DNA of 7,869 nt from Micromonosporaceae bacterium (GTDB lineage Bacteria > Actinomycetota > Actinomycetes > Mycobacteriales > Micromonosporaceae). Position numbers and translations under genes: made by a program. Each line of letters starts with the position of its first letter. Position 1 is the stretch's first letter. The notes under the pieces were generated by a model. That model had not been told where the DNA came from, made no database searches, and was given only the letters and a program-made list of their open reading frames with translations. This document shows, piece by piece, positions 6,417-7,869 of the stretch. The DNA is taken from NCBI GenBank assembly GCA_019689695.1, contig JADGHA010000177.1:1-7869 (forward strand), in the 5' to 3' direction.

Positions 6417-7869
6417 GTGACCGAGGCAGAGAAGTCGGCACCGGAGGAGGCGACCGTCGGCGCGAGCGACATCGCCCGACTGGCCAACGTGGGCCGCGCG
6501 GCAGTCAGCAACTGGCGCCGCCGGTTCCCCGACTTCCCAGCCCCGGTCGGAGGCAGCGCAGCGAGTCCACTGTACTCACTCGCCGAAGTGGAGGCCTGGC
6601 TGTCCCAGCACGGCCGCGACTACCAGCTCTCGCCCGGCGACCGCGTGTGGCAGGTCGTCCGCGGCACCGTCGACGACCTCCGGTTGGGCGAGCTCGTCGG
6701 CTACCTCGGCGCCTTCCTCGTCTTCCTGCAGCGGGAACCCGGGCGGTGGCAGCGGCTGGCCCGCCGGCCCGACGACGCCATCGCGGAAAAGCTGCCGGCC
6801 GCCATCGCAGCCGCCGTACCCGAACTGCCCGACCGCCTCACCGAACCACCCGACCCCGGATGGCTCCCGGTCGTCCGGCTCGTCGCCGAGGCCGCCGACA
6901 GCACGGGACACAGCGAGCTCTTCGACTTCCTCTGCGACCGCTGGCGCGAGCTGCACGCCCGCCGGCTGACAGTGACCTCGCTCCAGGTCGCGCAGCTGAT
7001 GGTCGATCTGGCCGAGGTCGCCAAGCAGACCGTCTTCGACCCCGCCTGCGGAACAGGCACCCTCCTGCTCATCGCGCACCAGGCGGGCGCCGCCGCACTG
7101 TGGGGCCAGGAGATCAACACGGCCAGCGTGCGAATATGCGCCGCCCGCCTGCTGCTGCACGACAGAAGCATGCGGGTCGCCGCCGGAGACTCCCTACGCG
7201 AGGACGCCTTCGCCGGCGAGCTCGCCGACGCCGTCCTGTGCGACCCGCCATTCAGCGAACGATCCTGGGGCTACGACGAACTCGCCGGCGACCCACGCTG
7301 GGAATACGGCCTGCCGCCAAAAAGCGAGTCCGAACTCGCCTGGCTACAGCACTGTCTGGCCCACGTCCGCCCGGCGGGACCGGTCCTGATCACCATGCCA
7401 CCGGCCGCCGCGAGCCGCCGGGCCGGCCGACGGATCCGGGGAAACCTGCTGCGCTCAGGGGCCCTGCAAGCGGTGATCAGCCTGCCCGGTCCGGCGCCCG
7501 GCTCGCCAACCGGCCCGGACCTGTGGGTGCTGCGGCGGCCGCCCGGGGGAGAGCCGCCCCCCTCGCACCTGCTCGTCGTGGACGCTTCGGCAGACCCGTC
7601 GGTCGCGCGGCAGGCATGGCAGGCATTCCGCCGCGACCCGCAGGCCGACCTGCCGGACCGGGCCCGGGCAGTGCCCATCATCGACCTGCTCGATGAGGAG
7701 ATCGACGTCAGCCCGGCCCGCCACGCCAGCCAGATCCCGGCCGGCCGGACCGCCGGCTTCCAGCCGGCCAGGCAGCGCCTGCTGGCTGCCGCGGCCCGGC
7801 TCGCCCAGGCCCCACCCGAGCTGGCCACCCCCGCGCAGCCGCGGCAGCTGCCCATGACCACAGTGGACG
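6417..7869 (+). CDS. N-6 adenine DNA methyltransferase, HsdM-like, with N-terminal helix-turn-helix (3' truncated by the window)
   Basis: This probably transfers a methyl group from S-adenosylmethionine to adenine N6, marking host DNA for the adjacent DISARM core. 484 codons are visible without a stop. Residues about 14-62 form a helix-turn-helix followed by a wing-like segment (SDIARLANVGRAAVSNWRRR, then LYSLAEVEAWL). The methylase part starts near RLTVTSLQVAQLMVDLA. Motif I is DPACGTGTL at 208-216. An acidic motif II residue is Glu232 (GQEIN). Motif IV is DPPF at 276-279. Later parts fit HsdM: WLQHCLAHVRPAGPVLITMP, LQAVISLPGPAPGSPTGPDLWVL, HLLVVDAS and DEEIDVSPARH (about 427-437). The start is GTG 6417, 10 bases after the drmC stop, with GAGGAG 6 bases upstream. 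Motif IV begins with Asp where HsdM usually has Asn. The missing C-terminus could hold a target-recognition domain. It might be called drmMI by role, but I do not assign that. A stand-alone type I-like M subunit is the alternative. Confidence 0.88.
   Translation, partial: MTEAEKSAPEEATVGASDIARLANVGRAAVSNWRRRFPDFPAPVGGSAASPLYSLAEVEAWLSQHGRDYQLSPGDRVWQVVRGTVDDLRLGELVGYLGAFLVFLQREPGRWQRLARRPDDAIAEKLPAAIAAAVPELPDRLTEPPDPGWLPVVRLVAEAADSTGHSELFDFLCDRWRELHARRLTVTSLQVAQLMVDLAEVAKQTVFDPACGTGTLLLIAHQAGAAALWGQEINTASVRICAARLLLHDRSMRVAAGDSLREDAFAGELADAVLCDPPFSERSWGYDELAGDPRWEYGLPPKSESELAWLQHCLAHVRPAGPVLITMPPAAASRRAGRRIRGNLLRSGALQAVISLPGPAPGSPTGPDLWVLRRPPGGEPPPSHLLVVDASADPSVARQAWQAFRRDPQADLPDRARAVPIIDLLDEEIDVSPARHASQIPAGRTAGFQPARQRLLAAAARLAQAPPELATPAQPRQLPMTTVD

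Noticed and set aside
6647..7696. Open frame of 349 codons on the + strand inside the methyltransferase gene
   Set aside because: Its product is Arg/Pro/Ala-rich without motifs. The other + frame from GTG 6417 carries DPACGTGTL and DPPF in correct order, so that is the real gene.
17..7869. BREX/Pgl system or ordinary type I restriction-modification as the identity
   Set aside because: No pglZ, brxC, hsdR or hsdS is visible. The helicase, the DUF1998 protein and the single-HKD protein in this order match drmA, drmB and drmC.
1..7869. Mobile element, CRISPR array, tRNA or attachment site
   Set aside because: No transposase or integrase, no regularly spaced repeats, no tRNA-like fold and no terminal inverted repeats were seen. 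Coding fills almost every base.

Overview
The window is very GC-rich, with G or C in nearly all third codon positions, a GTG start codon and overlapping genes. This suggests a high-GC actinomycete chromosome, such as a Streptomyces- or Micromonospora-type organism. The genus cannot be fixed from the sequence. All real genes lie on the + strand and are packed end to end, with no intergenic stretch longer than about 10 bases. I saw no RNA gene, insertion sequence, CRISPR array, promoter or terminator.

Layout: (1) about 17-3721, drmA, a large SF2-type helicase that may begin just upstream of the window. (2) 3711-5612, drmB, a cysteine-rich protein with a C-terminal DUF1998 region, overlapping drmA by 11 bases. 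(3) 5609-6406, drmC, a phospholipase-D-like protein with one HKD motif, overlapping drmB by 4 bases (ATGA). (4) 6417-7869 and beyond, a GTG-started N-6 adenine DNA methyltransferase of HsdM type with an N-terminal helix-turn-helix, cut off by the right edge.

The drmA-drmB-drmC trio is the core of DISARM, a multi-gene anti-phage system. In DISARM a DrmA-DrmB helicase complex acts on foreign DNA, and a DNA methyltransferase marks host DNA as self. The core here is clear. Its accessory set does not match the described layouts as I know them. Class 1 has drmD plus an adenine methylase (drmMI), and class 2 has drmE plus a C5-cytosine methylase (drmMII). Here a HsdM-like adenine methylase with a fused DNA-binding domain follows drmC directly, apparently in the same operon. 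Neither drmD nor drmE is inside the window, and the flanks are not visible.

Working together (inference): the methyltransferase would protect host sites, DrmA-DrmB would sense and translocate on unmodified or free-ended invading DNA, and DrmC would add a possible nuclease activity. The tight coupling of the four reading frames suggests one transcript started upstream of the window. The best candidate for something undescribed is this DISARM core with its unusual methyltransferase.
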